Positions 32,718-62,445 of a stretch of DNA of 64,000 bases are shown piece after piece. A program made the position numbers and the translations under genes. Every line of letters begins with the position of its first letter. Within the stretch, counting starts at the first letter, position 1. The DNA is from Salminus brasiliensis. Its lineage: Eukaryota > Chordata > Actinopteri > Characiformes > Bryconidae. Where the stretch lies: contig NC_132899.1 of the NCBI RefSeq assembly GCF_030463535.1, positions 17,399,490-17,463,489 on the forward strand, read 5' to 3'. Below the pieces are notes generated by a model that was given only the letters and a program-made list of their open reading frames with translations, ran no database searches and was not told the origin of the DNA.

Positions 32718-33562
32718 ATAGAATAAGATAGAGAGTGTGAGAGAGAGTGGGGAGGAGAGAGGTGAGAAAATGAGAGAAAGAGAGAGAGAAAGAGAGGAAA
32801 GAGAGAAAGAGGGAAAGTAAAAAGACAAAAGGAATGATGGAAAGGGAGGGAAAGGGAGTGGGGAGGGAAAAAGCACGGATAGAGGAAGAAAGGTAAGGAG
32901 AGAGAGAGGAAGAGAGAAGGAAGGAATGAGGTGAAGTGAAGGACAGATAGAAGAAGAAGGGAAAGAGCAAGGAGAAAGAAGAAGAGTAAAGGAGAAAGAG
33001 ACAGATAGAAGAAGAGAGGGAGAGAGGGAGACAGAAAGAGAAGCAGAGAGGGAGAGAAAATGAGAGAGATAGAAAGAGGTGAGGAAGAGTAAAGGAGAGA
33101 AAAATGAGAGAATTAGAGTAAAGGAGAGACAGAAAGCGAAGGAAATAGGCAGAGTGAAAGAGAGAGACGAAGAGTAAAAAAGGAGAGTAAAGAAGAAATT
33201 AAGACAGTATAAAAATGAGAGATGAAGAGTAAAGAAGAAAGACAGAAAGAGAATGAGAGAGGGAGAGTAAATGATACAATAGGAAAGAAAAAGAGATAGA
33301 GAGAAGGAATGTGAGACAGTGAAAGAGAGAGAAAGAAGAAAAGTGAAAGAAAGAGAAAGTAAAATAGGGAGAGAGAGATAAAGAATGATGAGAAAAGTAA
33401 GAAAGAGTGAAGTACAGACAGAAGGAGAGAAACAAAGGGTGAGAAGAAAAATAAGGGAGGCTGAGAAGGAATGAAGAAAAGTGAAGGTGAGAGAGGAGAA
33501 CAGGAAAGTAGAGAGATAGAGAGAGAAGAGAGTAAGAGAGAGAGAAAGTGAGAGAGAGAGAT
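32313..33562. repeat. 1.25-kb polypurine (GA-rich) tract
   Basis: Almost every plus-strand base is A or G, with sparse T and very rare C, including a pure (GA)n core at about 32659-32712. The long minus-strand open frames here (192, 187 and 156 codons of Ser/Leu/Phe) arise from the CT-rich strand having few stop codons and are not genes. Confidence 0.95.
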
Positions 33563-34480
33563 CCCAGATGGCTTTGGCTTCACTGCTGTCTCTGTTAGAT
33601 GGGAGCGTCTGGAAAAGTCATTCCTGCCGACAGGTCCACCTCACGGGGCACTTAAGCTGGGTCCAGGCTTTGCAGAGCCAGCAGGAGGACACTGCATGCT
33701 GTAAACCCCTCTGAGGAATAACCCACGCCTTACTTCAGCTGATTTATCTCCTCTTCCGCTCTGCCCTTTCCTCAGGACTGCTACATCACTGCCCGAGAAA
33801 CACTTAACATACATGCATGCTCACACAGCAAAATCCCCAGCGCTGAAGTAACTCTCACTGTGTCCATCTGTGTCCAGCTGCACTTCAATGAGCATTGCAG
33901 TCCAACTCTGGGGATTTTGCTGTATTGACGAGATGCAATTTACACAGGGTGTAACTCTGAAAAGATGACAAAAGAAAAGAAGGAGCCCTGGGGCATCTCT
34001 TTGGGACATGCTCTTATACTTTAGTCAAAAAGAGCTGGGTTAGATCAGATGCACATATCTCATATTCTGATGTTCGGTTTTTCATAAAAAAAGATGTAGC
34101 AACATCTGGTTAAAAAGTACCTTTATTGCACCAGTAAAAAGTATTTGTTCAAACCCAAGAAGGAGGGGAACAGCCTTGAACACTATTAGTGGGTCAGTGG
34201 ATTACATCCCTTGGGAAGAGCTTGTGTTCCCATTAAATTAATATGGTGGCACATATTTACCTCAGATTTGAACAAAGGTCCTTGGCTGCACAAAGTTTGA
34301 GAATGGCTGCTTCAAATACATTTGTGATGACGAAAACATTTCAGTATAACACTACTGATTTAGCTCACCCCAGTGTGCTTTACATTCAGTAGCAGACATG
34401 AATATTAAGCAATGTGGTGCTTTATCAAGAACAAAAGACAACAAATAAATACTGTAGAATATTTCCGTAAACTGAGTTCC
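33563..34480. other. Intergenic, nothing recognised
   Basis: The first 250 bp after the polypurine tract are GC-richer and look unique. No exon with splice sites was found. Confidence 0.5.
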
Positions 34481-34489
34481 ATAACTACA

Positions 34490-34770
34490 TTGAAAAGATA
34501 AATGTTTCGGGACACCTGCTCGTTCATTGTTTCTTCTGGGGGAAAAAAATGGAACATTGCTGTGAAGATTTCTTTGCATTTCGCGACAAGAGCATTAGAA
34601 AGGTCAGGATGTTGGATAATCACCACCCCACCTCAACCCCAACTCATCCCAAAAGTAGTGGATGGAGCTCAAGCATTCCAGAAAACACAGTTACACTGCT
34701 CCCCAGCCCAATTCTGGTGGGGTTTATAGTCAATGCCTGGCATTAGGCATGGTGCCATTTGTTATTGTCA
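34490..34770 (+). mobile_element. MITE family B, partial copy
   Basis: Begins aaatgtttcgggacacctgctcgttc, like the terminus at 11460. It continues with gtcaggatgttggataatcacc, cattccagaaaacacagttac and attaggcatggtgcca. The far terminus is missing. Confidence 0.65.
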
Positions 34771-36089
34771 GTTCCTAATGTTATCCAGCTCTAACAGAGC
34801 CAAGCAGGCCTAGCTACAACAGTGTAGCTAAAACAAGAAAGCCAGAGGGTAGCACAGACATGAGGGCTCTTAGAGATGGCAGTGCCCCTCTACTCCACCG
34901 TCAACAAATCTGAGTAAGCATGTGAAAGTAACAGGGTGCCATCTACAAGTGACGAGATTGTGGTCCAGAAGAACCCATCTGGAAGTGCGGAGAAGAAAAA
35001 CTCAACTACTGTTAATGGTCTGTGGACTTCTGTGAAGGCTGTACAAAGCGCAGGTCATTTAAAGAAACTTGACAATCCAGTGTGATGTGGTCATCAAGGC
35101 CAGAGGAGGGCTTACAACATACTAATGACCAGTCTTAGTTGTCTGTTTACATTCATTTTTGGGTTATTTATAATGATTAAAAAAACAATGTTTGAGAAAT
35201 TTCTTTGACTGCTAGTCAGCCTTTTCATACAGATCCCCAGATATAAAACACATTTCTGATCCTTAGAGATGCCTAATAAGAGTTTAAAGCATTCCGATTT
35301 CCCCATCCTCAAAGGGCTGATGCATTACGATAGTTCCATGAAGTTACAGGCATATGGAGCCAGATCATATACTGGCTCCTTAATTCTGTCTGCCGTTGCC
35401 CTTCAGCACTTTTCCTTGTGTTTTCAGAAGAGGATCAATCATCCATCACACTGTCAGTATAGGGACAGATGACTGGCATTGCTGCATAAACGTAATGGTG
35501 TGTATGAAATGTGCTAAACATTGGGCAAGTTTATTGAAAAGGTAATGTCATCCTGATGCATCCTCAAACATACATCATCAGCTTGTCAATTGTTTATTTC
35601 TAAATCGCTACTGAAAACCAATGTCCCAACTAATATGTAGCAAAGTTAATGCTTGGCCACTGTTCTAACTTAGAGCTTAGAGACCAGCACGTACAAGAGA
35701 ACTGCACCAGACTTGTTGGCTGGTTTATGCAGAGGTCAGGTTTATGTCTTTGAATAAGTGGTTTGTGCTGACACCAAGCACATACAGCAGGAGCATGTCA
35801 CCTTTTCAGATGATTTACACCTTTATTTGTAAATGGCTCAAATAAGCATGGTTTTTCCATGTGTTAAGCCAAGGTCCTAATTAGGTTTTTGGGACCAGAG
35901 TGCAGAACGCAGCTGCTTTAAATCACCAACAAACTACCTTATTTCCGAAAAAGTGAACTTTGCATACATATGCTACTTTTTTATGTGTTTTATGAGTTGT
36001 TTGGTCTGCTTAGCATTATGGTATGTGCAAAAAGGAGTCAAAACACTGTAAACAATTACAGTCAGAATAAATTAGGTAATTACACAGCA
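34771..36089. other. Intergenic, nothing recognised
   Basis: About 1.3 kb with no coding exon or classified repeat that I can support. Confidence 0.5.
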
Positions 36090-36600
36090 CTTTTAAGTTA
36101 GCTCAACTTAGCTTAGTCAAAAGTTCTTCTGCATCTCATTTAGGTCAACAATTTTGCCTTATTTTCATTCACAATTCCCATATGAAGTGTACCGTTCTCC
36201 CCTTATCACAAGATCTCCACAGACTGTGGAACTCCTGGCCATAAAATCCTGAGGCACTGCTGGAATTTGAACAAATAATCTCCTGTCTGTTGATAATGTG
36301 CAGTTAGACAGTTCTTGGACACTAGAATGTACATGGTTTCACAGCTCCAGAGGGGCAAACTACCTGATCATCACACGATCATAAATTTGAACCCCGACAG
36401 GGCTGCAGTCCACCATGGTCAGAAGTCAGAGAGTAGGAGTCAGCCATTGGAACGATAGGGAGAATTCTATCCTACAGACAGAAACTAGCAATAAATAAGT
36501 TGAGACAGCAAGGGAACCTAAGTAGAAAACCAACAACATACTTGATTTACCAGCAGCACTTTTTTGTTCTCAAATATGCTAAACTTAACTTGTTGACCTT
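36090..36600. repeat. Interspersed repeat, uninterrupted copy of the 1.6-2.6 kb repeat
   Basis: Shares blocks with 1640-2640 in the same order but lacks the MITE at 1714-2178. On the minus strand gttcaaattcc resembles a Pol III B box, so it may be a tRNA-derived SINE composite. Confidence 0.5.
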
Positions 36601-36725
36601 AGTGAGACGCATAAACTTTAAGATCAACATTGTTGTTGTTTTTTTAAGACTAAATTGAAGACTCTAGTTGGACAAAATTAGAATTTCCACAATTAAACAA
36701 AAACAAAAAAAGTATTTAGAGTTAA

Positions 36726-36792
<67 letters not shown>
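36726..36792. repeat. (AT)n microsatellite
   Basis: About 65 bases of uninterrupted alternating TA. The Tyr-Ile open frame over it is meaningless. Confidence 0.95.
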
Positions 36793-36794
<2 letters not shown>

Positions 36795-39700
36795 ATTCGA
36801 AAGTTTACAAAATAAACAATATGACTTATATAACAAAGATGACAATTTGGTGTTACCAAATTGAGCTCAATCAATCTAGCTGATTGTGCAAGGTAGTCCT
36901 CCTCTCTAAAGTAGCATAACTTTTTAGTCGCATTTCACAGTTTAGTTAACTTTACTAGCTGACTAAATTCTCCACACTGTAGTTTATTACTTTAATAAGC
37001 ATGTTCTTCATATTTAACACATAACACCATATTTGTGTACAACATTGAGTCATTAAAACAGTAGTTACAATCGAATAATCTGCTAATGCTAACCATACAC
37101 TAGAAGACTCACAGTGTTTAGTAACAGAACATGACTTTGCAAAGACTGCAACTAGATTCCTCTTGATATTATTTTCCATCATGCTTCTGGTTGAATTTAC
37201 AAGAAAAGAAACTGTTAAACAATGAAGCAGAAACAGAGGCAGCTTTGGCTCTTGTGTGTACACTTGCTTGTTCAGAAAGAAATGCCCCCCAAAAAAGGAA
37301 GAAAAAAAAGACAGAGATGTTTCTGTTGCTGCTTAGCTTCTTCCTGTTTGATGGAGAGAGCTTACCTATAGGTTATTCTGTCATGTTGGATATATCATAT
37401 TTACAAGCTGATTGCACATGAACGCTACCACAAACTCTTTCCAAGTTATAGCTGGTTATGTGTTACTTATTTAGCAGCAACAATGCAATATTTAGCACTG
37501 CAGTCTGGTTTTTAATGGTTTACTCTCATCCACATATTTGTTTGCAGTAATTGTAAATATACTTGCCTTCTGCTGGCAACAGAAAACCAAAAAAAAGGCA
37601 GAGGCCCCACCCCTCAAATTCATGCATGTGCATGTGCGGGCACCTGCCTCGCCCAACATCGCTACCGTGGCATTTGTGTGCCAGTCGCCAGCCTTCTTCA
37701 ACAATGCAACATGCTTGTCGCCGACCTTATCCAACATTGCTACCACAGCCTTTACATGCCAGTTGCTGGCCTCTTACAACATCGCTACCGCGTCTTTAGC
37801 ACGCCAGCCCATTGTGCTAGCAAAAATCTTTTTTAGGTCTTTGTGGCCAAATGTTGGCCATTTGTTGTACGATAAAATACCATAGTATAATGTTAGAGAG
37901 TGCATGGCAAAGAATTTTGCCTCAGCTAGGTGAGCATTAGCATTAGCATTAGCATTAACTGTTGCCACAATTGCTGGTGCTAAGCAAAGTTTGTAATTAT
38001 CTATTACAATTATTCAAAAATGGGACAAACCGATACTGACCTTTTTCTGAAACAGCAAAAATGAGTTAATGTTGCCCACCTATTGACCAGGAATAGAGCA
38101 GCATCACTAATCTCTTTTCATTCCTCTCAGCTCTCTGAGGTCTCTCCACAGTCCACCTCGCGTACCCTTGCCTGATTTAATAACTTTCTGTTCAGCTTTT
38201 TTGCATCAGATCTTTTCCATTTTGGCTGTTTCTCAGCCATCTCACCTTGACAATGTGTGTAGTTCAGTACATAGCTAGTTAGCAATCGGCTGGGGTACTG
38301 TTTTGTGGCTCGACCAGAGCCACTGTGTTTGTTTCCTATTTACAAAGCCAGGGCTGAGTAGGAACACCAGACCTTTTTCCAGCATACAAACAGACCGGAA
38401 AGCTGGCGAACCATGAGGTAAACATTCACTGAATTTGACAAAAAGTGCATTTCATTGAAATATACAGCATCTTTAATTACCAGAGTTTGTACCAGCACTG
38501 CTCATTGTAATGTCTTCCTCTTCACTGAACCTCTTTGCATCCAAAATTAAACTACAGACAATGAGGCTCTGCATATTCTTCATGATTAGAGCATCAATAA
38601 ACAAGGATTAGAACCAAAAACAAAAGCCAGAAATAAACAATAAATAAAGAAAGATCTTTGTGGGAAAGTAGGAAGAAGACAACATCCAGCTGTTACAAAC
38701 AGATGGTTAGGATGGGTTCAAACTGTTGGTCAGCTGGTTTATCGTGCAGAATGGAGTGAGTACTAGTTGCTTCTCATTTCATGTGGTAGATGTTTGCAAA
38801 AAGGCACTGCACTATTGTTGGGTCTCCAATGAAAGGTAATGAACGCGATTCTACTCACTCATTCCAGAGACCTGATTCTCTCCTTTTTTCTCTCTCCACA
38901 TCCTCAAATGCTCCCAGAGCTTAGTCCTGCTGTCTGTAGAAGTGTGATTAATGGTTGTAATTAAGTATGATTGCTCCTTATTTTTCTGCTTTTCGTAAAT
39001 AGTTCAGAGCGCATGCATTTATATCTGCAGCTCAGCAAAAGTGTTTGACATTTCTGGGTCAGCAACTTGTCCAGCTGGCAGAGTGGTATGAGTACATTTG
39101 CGCAACCTGAACTGTGAAAATGCAGGAATGTCTCTTTAGGAGCACTTCACCATATCGTAAACATGCTGATGAGGGAGTAAATTCGAGAGTTTGATTAATC
39201 ACTTAATGACTGGGGAGTGCCATCAGTTCCTCTTTCTCTACGGGTGCGTTCGAAGCAAGCTGTTCGTTTTGGCTGTGGCACGGCCATGGGTGCCATGATT
39301 ACTGAGTCTCTTTTATCCAATATGAAGGGCCCGTTCTGTGGTCATGTGGTCACATAGCAGCATAAACATCTTTGCAGGAAAACAGAAGGCCTACGCAGGA
39401 AAACGTGCTGTTTGGAGGCCAATGACTGCCAAGCCTAACATGACCAATTAGCAAATGTTCATGGTTAGATCATCGTTGGCATACAGTCACTGGGCTGTGG
39501 GATCCCATTAAAGAAACATCTTGACTCCTCGCTGTGGGATATTTTTCGGCCACATAAAACCAGGACAAAAAATGCACGCATTGTGTGAGCTGCAGCCAGG
39601 TGATGAGGTCACTACATTGCAAAGGGACATCGAAATGTCACATGCAATTCGGTTGCTTACTTATGTAATAAAGGAGGAGGTTCTGCTGTGTTTAGGGTCT

Positions 39701-40395
39701 TAGCAGAGGAGCTGGTAGCACATAAACCTCAACCTTAGTTTTAATTTCAGGAAAAATCTTTTTTTATGACCACATGTCCCCATTGTGCCATAGCAGAGAC
39801 GTTGAGCTGGTGTTACTGCAGAGCTCCGAGGAGACTCGTTGAAATGGAAAACATTTTCTTTTCCACTCAGCTCGGCCTCCGAAGGCTTGTCCCAACGCGG
39901 TCCAACAAATTGATTGAAAGAAATATATTAGTAGGTGACCTTTACTCACAGAAGGGGTTTACTGTTCGCTTTTTATTGGTCTTTGAAGAGATCAAACCAT
40001 GGAGATTATCCTAGTCGTTAAGTTCTGAAGAAGCACTCGAAGTTTTTCTGACTCAGTCTCTTCAGCATGGGTCATTACTCTCATGATCTCTCCCCTCATT
40101 GGAACACAAATGGAATTTCAGCACAAAATATAAAAACACATGATGGGAGAATGGATAGCTCATTGCTCTTTGGATGCACCACTGATTTAGTTTAACATCA
40201 GAGTTTGAGACAACAGTAAATGGTGGTTCTGGATTGCACAAATCTGGGGCTGATTTCTGAGAGAAATGTCTCCGAAATGTCAACTGAAATGTCAACCTGA
40301 AATCCTAATGGATAAAGTTTTGTCCCAACCACAATTATATATAACCCCTTATCTCACTATGAATTACATCAGAAATTTTCAGTGTATGTAGCCTG
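36793..40395. other. Intergenic, no gene; small minisatellite inside
   Basis: Apart from the minisatellite at 37640-37812 and an (agcatt)n run at 37928-37956, no coding exon or known repeat was recognised. A polyadenylation-like or splice context is absent around the 60-115 codon open frames. Confidence 0.5.
37640..37812. repeat. Imperfect GC-richer minisatellite, about 4 units
   Basis: Four diverged units starting caacatcgctaccg / caacaatgcaac / caacattgctacca / caacatcgctaccg, each followed by text resembling gccagtcgccagcctt. Units alternate near 45 and 33 bases. Both strands stay open across it, as expected of a codon-multiple repeat rather than a gene. Confidence 0.65.
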
Positions 40396-40777
40396 TGTCA
40401 TTGCTGGTTAGGCGAGACACCGAGGGATGAACACTCACAGAGATGGATCCAATGCAAGTACTTTAATAACACAAGGGGGAAGAAATACACAGTACAAACG
40501 AAAGCAAGCAAAGCCGCAATTAAAGGCCTCTAAACTTACAATTCTCATCTACGAGCTCTGTAGCCCAGCTCCTTAAGTACCCCCAGCCTCAGGTGAACCA
40601 CATTAAGGGAAACAAAGCTTGATAAACTAGGAAAACTTGGAACACGTGTGAACACAAACAAACTGGACCAAACACGTGCGTATGAACAAAACACTGAACC
40701 GATACAGGGAATCAAACTTGAACGGAAACACAACAACAAAAGTCCTTGAGGGAGCCTGTGGGCCGCTCAAGCTGACA
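40396..40777 (-). mobile_element. Possible solo LTR
   Basis: A 382-bp segment bounded by TGTCA and TGACA. Read on the minus strand it resembles an LTR: TGTCAGCTTGAGC start, gggtacttaagg, then ttattaaagtacttgc near the 3' part as a possible polyadenylation region, ending ..TGACA. No target-site duplication was found and no internal retroviral genes are nearby, so the call is tentative. Confidence 0.35.
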
Positions 40778-42549
40778 CTTAGAGGAAATGAGCCCATGTG
40801 CAGCATGCTAAAGACGTTGTGCTAGCAGACATTGCCATGCATTAACTGAACTGATTGCATTTCTAATATAATATTTACATAGTTGGTGGTTGTCAGTGCA
40901 GTCCATCCCATAGGATAGTTTAATGGCTTTTAAAGATGAGCACTTTCATTAGAAGCTCAGCTCAGTTTGTATTTTACACAGACCTAAAGTTTCACATTTA
41001 GCTTCGCTAACTGTTCTGATTTAAAAGCATAAATTAAAAAGCTATTCTGTTCAGATCTGTTCCTGAAATAATCTGTTGAATGTAATGTATTGAATGCAAG
41101 AAATAAACAGTTTTTTATTTATTTCTTTTTTTAAAATCCTGTTAGGTTCCATTTTAAAATGTTGGTTGTAACCAATTGAAGTTTGAAAACCATGTTTTTA
41201 ATTATGTGTAAAGTCTAAGTGTGAGAAACCACATTTTACTGTTGCAGCCCCATTCCCTTCTGTTGACACAGAAATGGACAGACTCAATGTAGTGCAAGTG
41301 TTTTTGGCTTCTGCCATGGTACACGGATGTGTTTGTAGAGAACGTTGCGTTCCGCAAGCTCACAGGCCTTCAGTTTGGTCATCTTGGGGCACAAATCAAG
41401 TGAAACTGACGAAACTTAAGCTCTGTTTTTGAAGATGTCCATTCCAGAAAAAAGGGATTAAATGTAATGGCTTGTTCTGTGCTTTCTCTTCCTCGTCCTC
41501 CTTTTCTTTCTGTGTCCCAGTTGCAGTGCTGCGATCCGCACGTTTGCTCTGAAGCAGAGCCCAGACTTGGAAGCAGGAACGTCTGAAATATCTGCCCTTC
41601 CTCTGGAGAGGCCCTGTTCAATTTCCTCCTAATGAAAACTGAGGTGGCTGAATTGTTTTCTATCTGCGTTAGGAGATGCCGCTCTGTGTCATTTATACAC
41701 TGCACAGTCCATTTGCCTGAGGTTTCCCTCTGTGTAACACACTGTTTTGGCCAGGGACAGAAGTACTGTGTTGCAATTAAACTATACAAATGTTTTTTAC
41801 TCATGCACACAGATACCATTTGTGTTCAATAATATACCCCAGTAGAATATGTCTGCCTTTGAACCTCCGTTTTAAAGATACAGTACTGACCACGGTCTTA
41901 AAATGAAGTTTAACATAAGGTTACAGATGACAGTTTTTTTTATCCTGATTATGTAATGCCATTACATGTACTCCATTACTATCCACCCCTGTGTACTACA
42001 CATATTCTAAATATTAGTACTTATTTGTATTAATTTGAACATTTTAATGTAACTGACTTTATCAATCAGCTTTGAGGCATATTCATGTGGTGCCTGCTGG
42101 TGGGAACCTGCTGATAAAGCCAATGCAACTTGAAAGCAGCAATAGAGCAATGTTTAAGAAACTGAGATTGTAAATAGCTGGCCTCATGTTCTTGAACTAC
42201 TTAACCTTGACTAACAAATCAGTGAAGGCATGATCACTTGACTAAGGCATAAAAGTTAATTAAGGTTAATTATATTCTGAGATATTACACTTGGAAGGTT
42301 CAAACAGGCCAGGAGTGCTTTTAAGAAGTACAAAAGCTTTATATGATCCAAAATTATTTATTTTTTAAAAGATTAAATAAAAAATGTTTTTACTTTATTT
42401 TAAAGAGTACAATGAAGTATTATGATTATTAATACAGTGCAGAAAGTATGTGATGAATCAATTGATCTGAGTAAACCACCACTGCAATGAAAGTACCCGT
42501 ACCTTTTAAGAAAAGCTGATAGAAGATATGTAAATCCCAAAACACACTC

Positions 42550-42720
42550 CTAACAAAAGTTCCTAAAGGGTTATTAGCCATACAGTTATCTTATCGTATA
42601 ATATAGAACCAATAGATGTAGGCTCTTTTTAAAGGTTTTTTACGCTTATTTGCCAAAAAACACACTGGTTCTTCATTTCCACCTAAACCCTTTTGACAGC
42701 CTTTTAGCACTTTCAAAAGT
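42550..42720. repeat. Dispersed repeat related to 11229-11430
   Basis: Carries gttcctaaagggttattagcc, agaaccaatag, ctttttaaaggtttttta and actggttcttcatttcc. Abundant short non-autonomous fish repeat type, degraded. Confidence 0.45.
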
Positions 42721-43589
42721 TCATAAAAATGTAAATGTTTGCATGTGTTAGAGGAGAATGAATGTGTATGGTGTGCATGTGTATTAAAACCTTTGTTTTT
42801 GTGTTGCCATGTGGCAGGGCTGTTAGATCTAACAAAGCACTTCCTCTTAATTAGCCCTTATTATACTGTTGTGCTAGCTGCATACACATACACACACACA
42901 CACACATACATGCACACTCTGCTACCACATCAGCCTCTGAATTCCTCAAAGATCACATTGCCACATCTGAAAGCTGTGAAATTTGGGCATTCTTTCAGAG
43001 CAGGGAGATTTTTGGGGGGTTTCATAATCCCACCAAGTACTGTTTCCCCTTAAAGCTCCACACAGTGTCCAAGGCATCACTTAGTGACTGAAAAATGCTT
43101 CCAGAATCGGACACTCTCATCAGTCTTCACTCTTAACTTAACTGTTTTCATTTACTCAATTGCTGTGAATGAACACTTGCCACAGTTGGGCCTGGAACCA
43201 TTCATTTACAGATGAGCAACACCATGAGGTCAAACATTCCCAGAGGGATTTCATTATAGCCATTTAGCCATATAGCCAAGTTTGATTTCTTCACCTCAGA
43301 CAAAGGTCAATAAATGACTTTCTGGTATGTAATAGCTGTCATTAGCATATAAATTATAATCAGACACTCCAAAAGCAAGCTTTCCAGCCAGCCCCATCAC
43401 ACACTCTAGTGCTGTTAATACAGGTCTAGAAATGTGATAGCTTATCCTGTCAGAAACAAACCTTTTAATAAGCTCACCTTCCATGGTTGAGGTGACTGTA
43501 ACTTCATGCCCTTGCATATGGCAGAGCGGTGGCACAGTGCAGTGAATGTCTCCATCAATGTGTGGAAAATGGGTCGCAAAGCAGACCCA

Positions 43590-44110
43590 AACATTTACTC
43601 ATTATCCACAGTGATTGCGTTTGATTGCCAAAGGCCATAGTATGAAAGTAGTAGCTGGATTTGCAGCTGTATTGAATCATGGTCATACATGTCTACCAGC
43701 AGTGGCAGAAATCCTAGTCTACAAGAAATTCTCTTCATTCTTGAGCAGAAGTAAGCAAAGGCCTGTTGCGTGCCACTCTGGTCCATTTGTTCATGGTATG
43801 CAGTTTCCTGTGGAGTGTTCTTTCAGAAATGGATTGTAAAGGACCTGCATTGACTTCTAGAAGCAATTCTTACCTGGAAGTGATTTAATTCCTATCCATC
43901 AGTTTTGTCTTTTGGCCACAGTTCTGACAAGAGTTAGTAAATCGGGATTTCTGTCACTGCTGGTAGACTCTTATGACTGTGCGCTTCGAAACACCTGCAA
44001 ATTAGGCTACTTCCTTCACACTATGGCCCAATTGCAATCACTCCTTTTTGCCAATCATTAACATCAGCTTTGCTTTACATTCACTGTACTGTACCATCTC
44101 TTTTAAATCT
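43590..44110. repeat. Unclassified transposon-like stretch
   Basis: Text such as ggcagaaatcctagtctacaag, ggtccatttgttcatggtatg and cacaccatggcccaattg-like strings has the feel of a degraded dispersed DNA transposon, but I cannot name the family or find termini. Confidence 0.3.
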
Positions 44111-45890
44111 ATTAATTCTATTACACCCTGTAGGGCTTTATAGCAGGCCTTTATAGAAGGCCTTTATAGCCCAAGCATCCTTGTGCAACACCATCTGAAG
44201 TTACTACCACCTTAAACACGCAAGGTGACTAAATGTGGCACATTTTTAAAGGGGACAAGAGAGAAAAAATACATTCTGTAAGAGATAATTAGTAAATATA
44301 TTTTTTTATTAAAAAAAAAAGGTTTATCATGTATTTATTTCCAACATGTCTGAGGGAGCAAAAAGCAGAAAAACACCTCAATCAAAACTGAAAAATGATG
44401 TTAGTCTATGAAAACTTGATGTTAATATGCTACATAAAATGAGACAACAATTAGCAGCAAGCTATACAATGCAGATGAACCGACATGTCATGTATATGAA
44501 ATAGCAGGTTTTGATTAAAGAAAAGACGCACTGACAATTTACCAGCTAAGATGTTCGTTCATTGATTAAGTGCAATGGTATATTAAACATCCCTTTATCT
44601 CTTTTTTTAATAGTAACTGACCCCAAAAAAACAGATGAGAACTGAAACGGATGAAATGAGATGAAATGGGCGCTGTAGCCATAGCTAATGTTCTGCAGTT
44701 AATTTGTGTTGGTTAGGCTCTAGAAAATATGTGCAACATTGATCAGGCTTCTTATGTCTTACAGTCATTGTCCATTATGGCCAGTATGAGTGATGATGTG
44801 ATGTGAGATGAAAAGATGTGGGGTATGCTACATGTCACAAATTACAAACTGCATAGAATGTTCTTCTTAAGTAAGCTACATCGAATACTGCTAAGTGGGA
44901 ACACTGGCGTGAAACGATGGACATTAATTTGTGCAGAAGCATCTTTCCAATTTCACAACTGGAGCAGTAAATTCACCCCCCCCCCCCTTTACCAAACGCC
45001 CAATGTGACATACCTTATGTATGTGTTCTCATTAACCTCCATTACAAACACATGACAGTCCTGCTCTTGCCTGACACTATGCTGTTCATTAGATCATCAA
45101 GATCTTCTTGACTAGAATTACTGAAATTCTCACCAGAATTAGTTTCACATCAAGTTGAATTTTATCTCTGCTCAAGAAAAAAAACAAATATGCAAGAGAA
45201 TTTACTGGGACATTTTAAAGGACACCTAAAACTTTGGTATGGGTTGGACCATAACTCAATAAATCATTTTAATTTCTAGTAATTAATGCATTTTGAATGA
45301 AGATGTAAAACATCTTTTCTACACTTCAATTGTGAACGTTTGTCAGTGTACACAAATAAATAAGTATTTACAATCATTGGCAAAAGCAAAACAAACTGTT
45401 AATTCATAATCTTGCACAACAGACAAATAAGTTACAGTAGAAATAGTATTATTCTGAATATCATACATCTTCTCCACTCAACACTTGTAACCACTGTAAA
45501 ACTACACTTAAAAATGACTAATATGACACATATAAAAAAGACTACATGACTACATAAAAAAGATAATATTTAAACCCTTGGGTTTATATTCAAGAAGGCA
45601 GGACTCAGTTTGGTTTGATTGTACTGAAGTGTATTTGTGAACCAAAGCTAAGAGGGTCATGTGAAGGAATGTGATGTTCTATAGCAACTTTATCTTCTTA
45701 CTATGGCCATCCAAATTAGAGTCAGTTCTACTGTCAAAGGACATGAAGCCCATGAGTCTGTGCGTTCCACTAAAGTGAAAAAAGCTGGACAAGACCTTTC
45801 TGTACGTGCTTTAGTCTGCATTACATTTGTAAAGCATCGTACTGATCTAAAACTGTTGACATGAAGATGATGGTCGGAGATGCTTCAAAG

Positions 45891-62445
<16,555 letters not shown>

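Larger units (their letters stand above)
40778..45890. other. thbs2 3' flank, including probable 3'UTR; no other gene
   Basis: The part next to 45890 is thbs2 3' untranslated sequence. The first AATAAA on the minus strand downstream of the stop is near 44333-44338 (plus strand tttatt), which would give a 3'UTR of about 1.55 kb. Elsewhere: a (CA)n run at 42884-42906, a repeat at 42550-42720, an unclassified transposon-like stretch at 43590-44110 and a C run near 44979. No other exon was seen. Confidence 0.45.

Noticed and set aside
32298-33583. Open frames of 192, 187, 156 and 78 codons on the minus strand
   Set aside because: All are Ser/Leu/Phe/Pro strings read from the CT strand of the polypurine tract; few stops occur there for compositional reasons.
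36668-36883. 71-codon Tyr-Ile open frame
   Set aside because: Produced by the (AT)n microsatellite.
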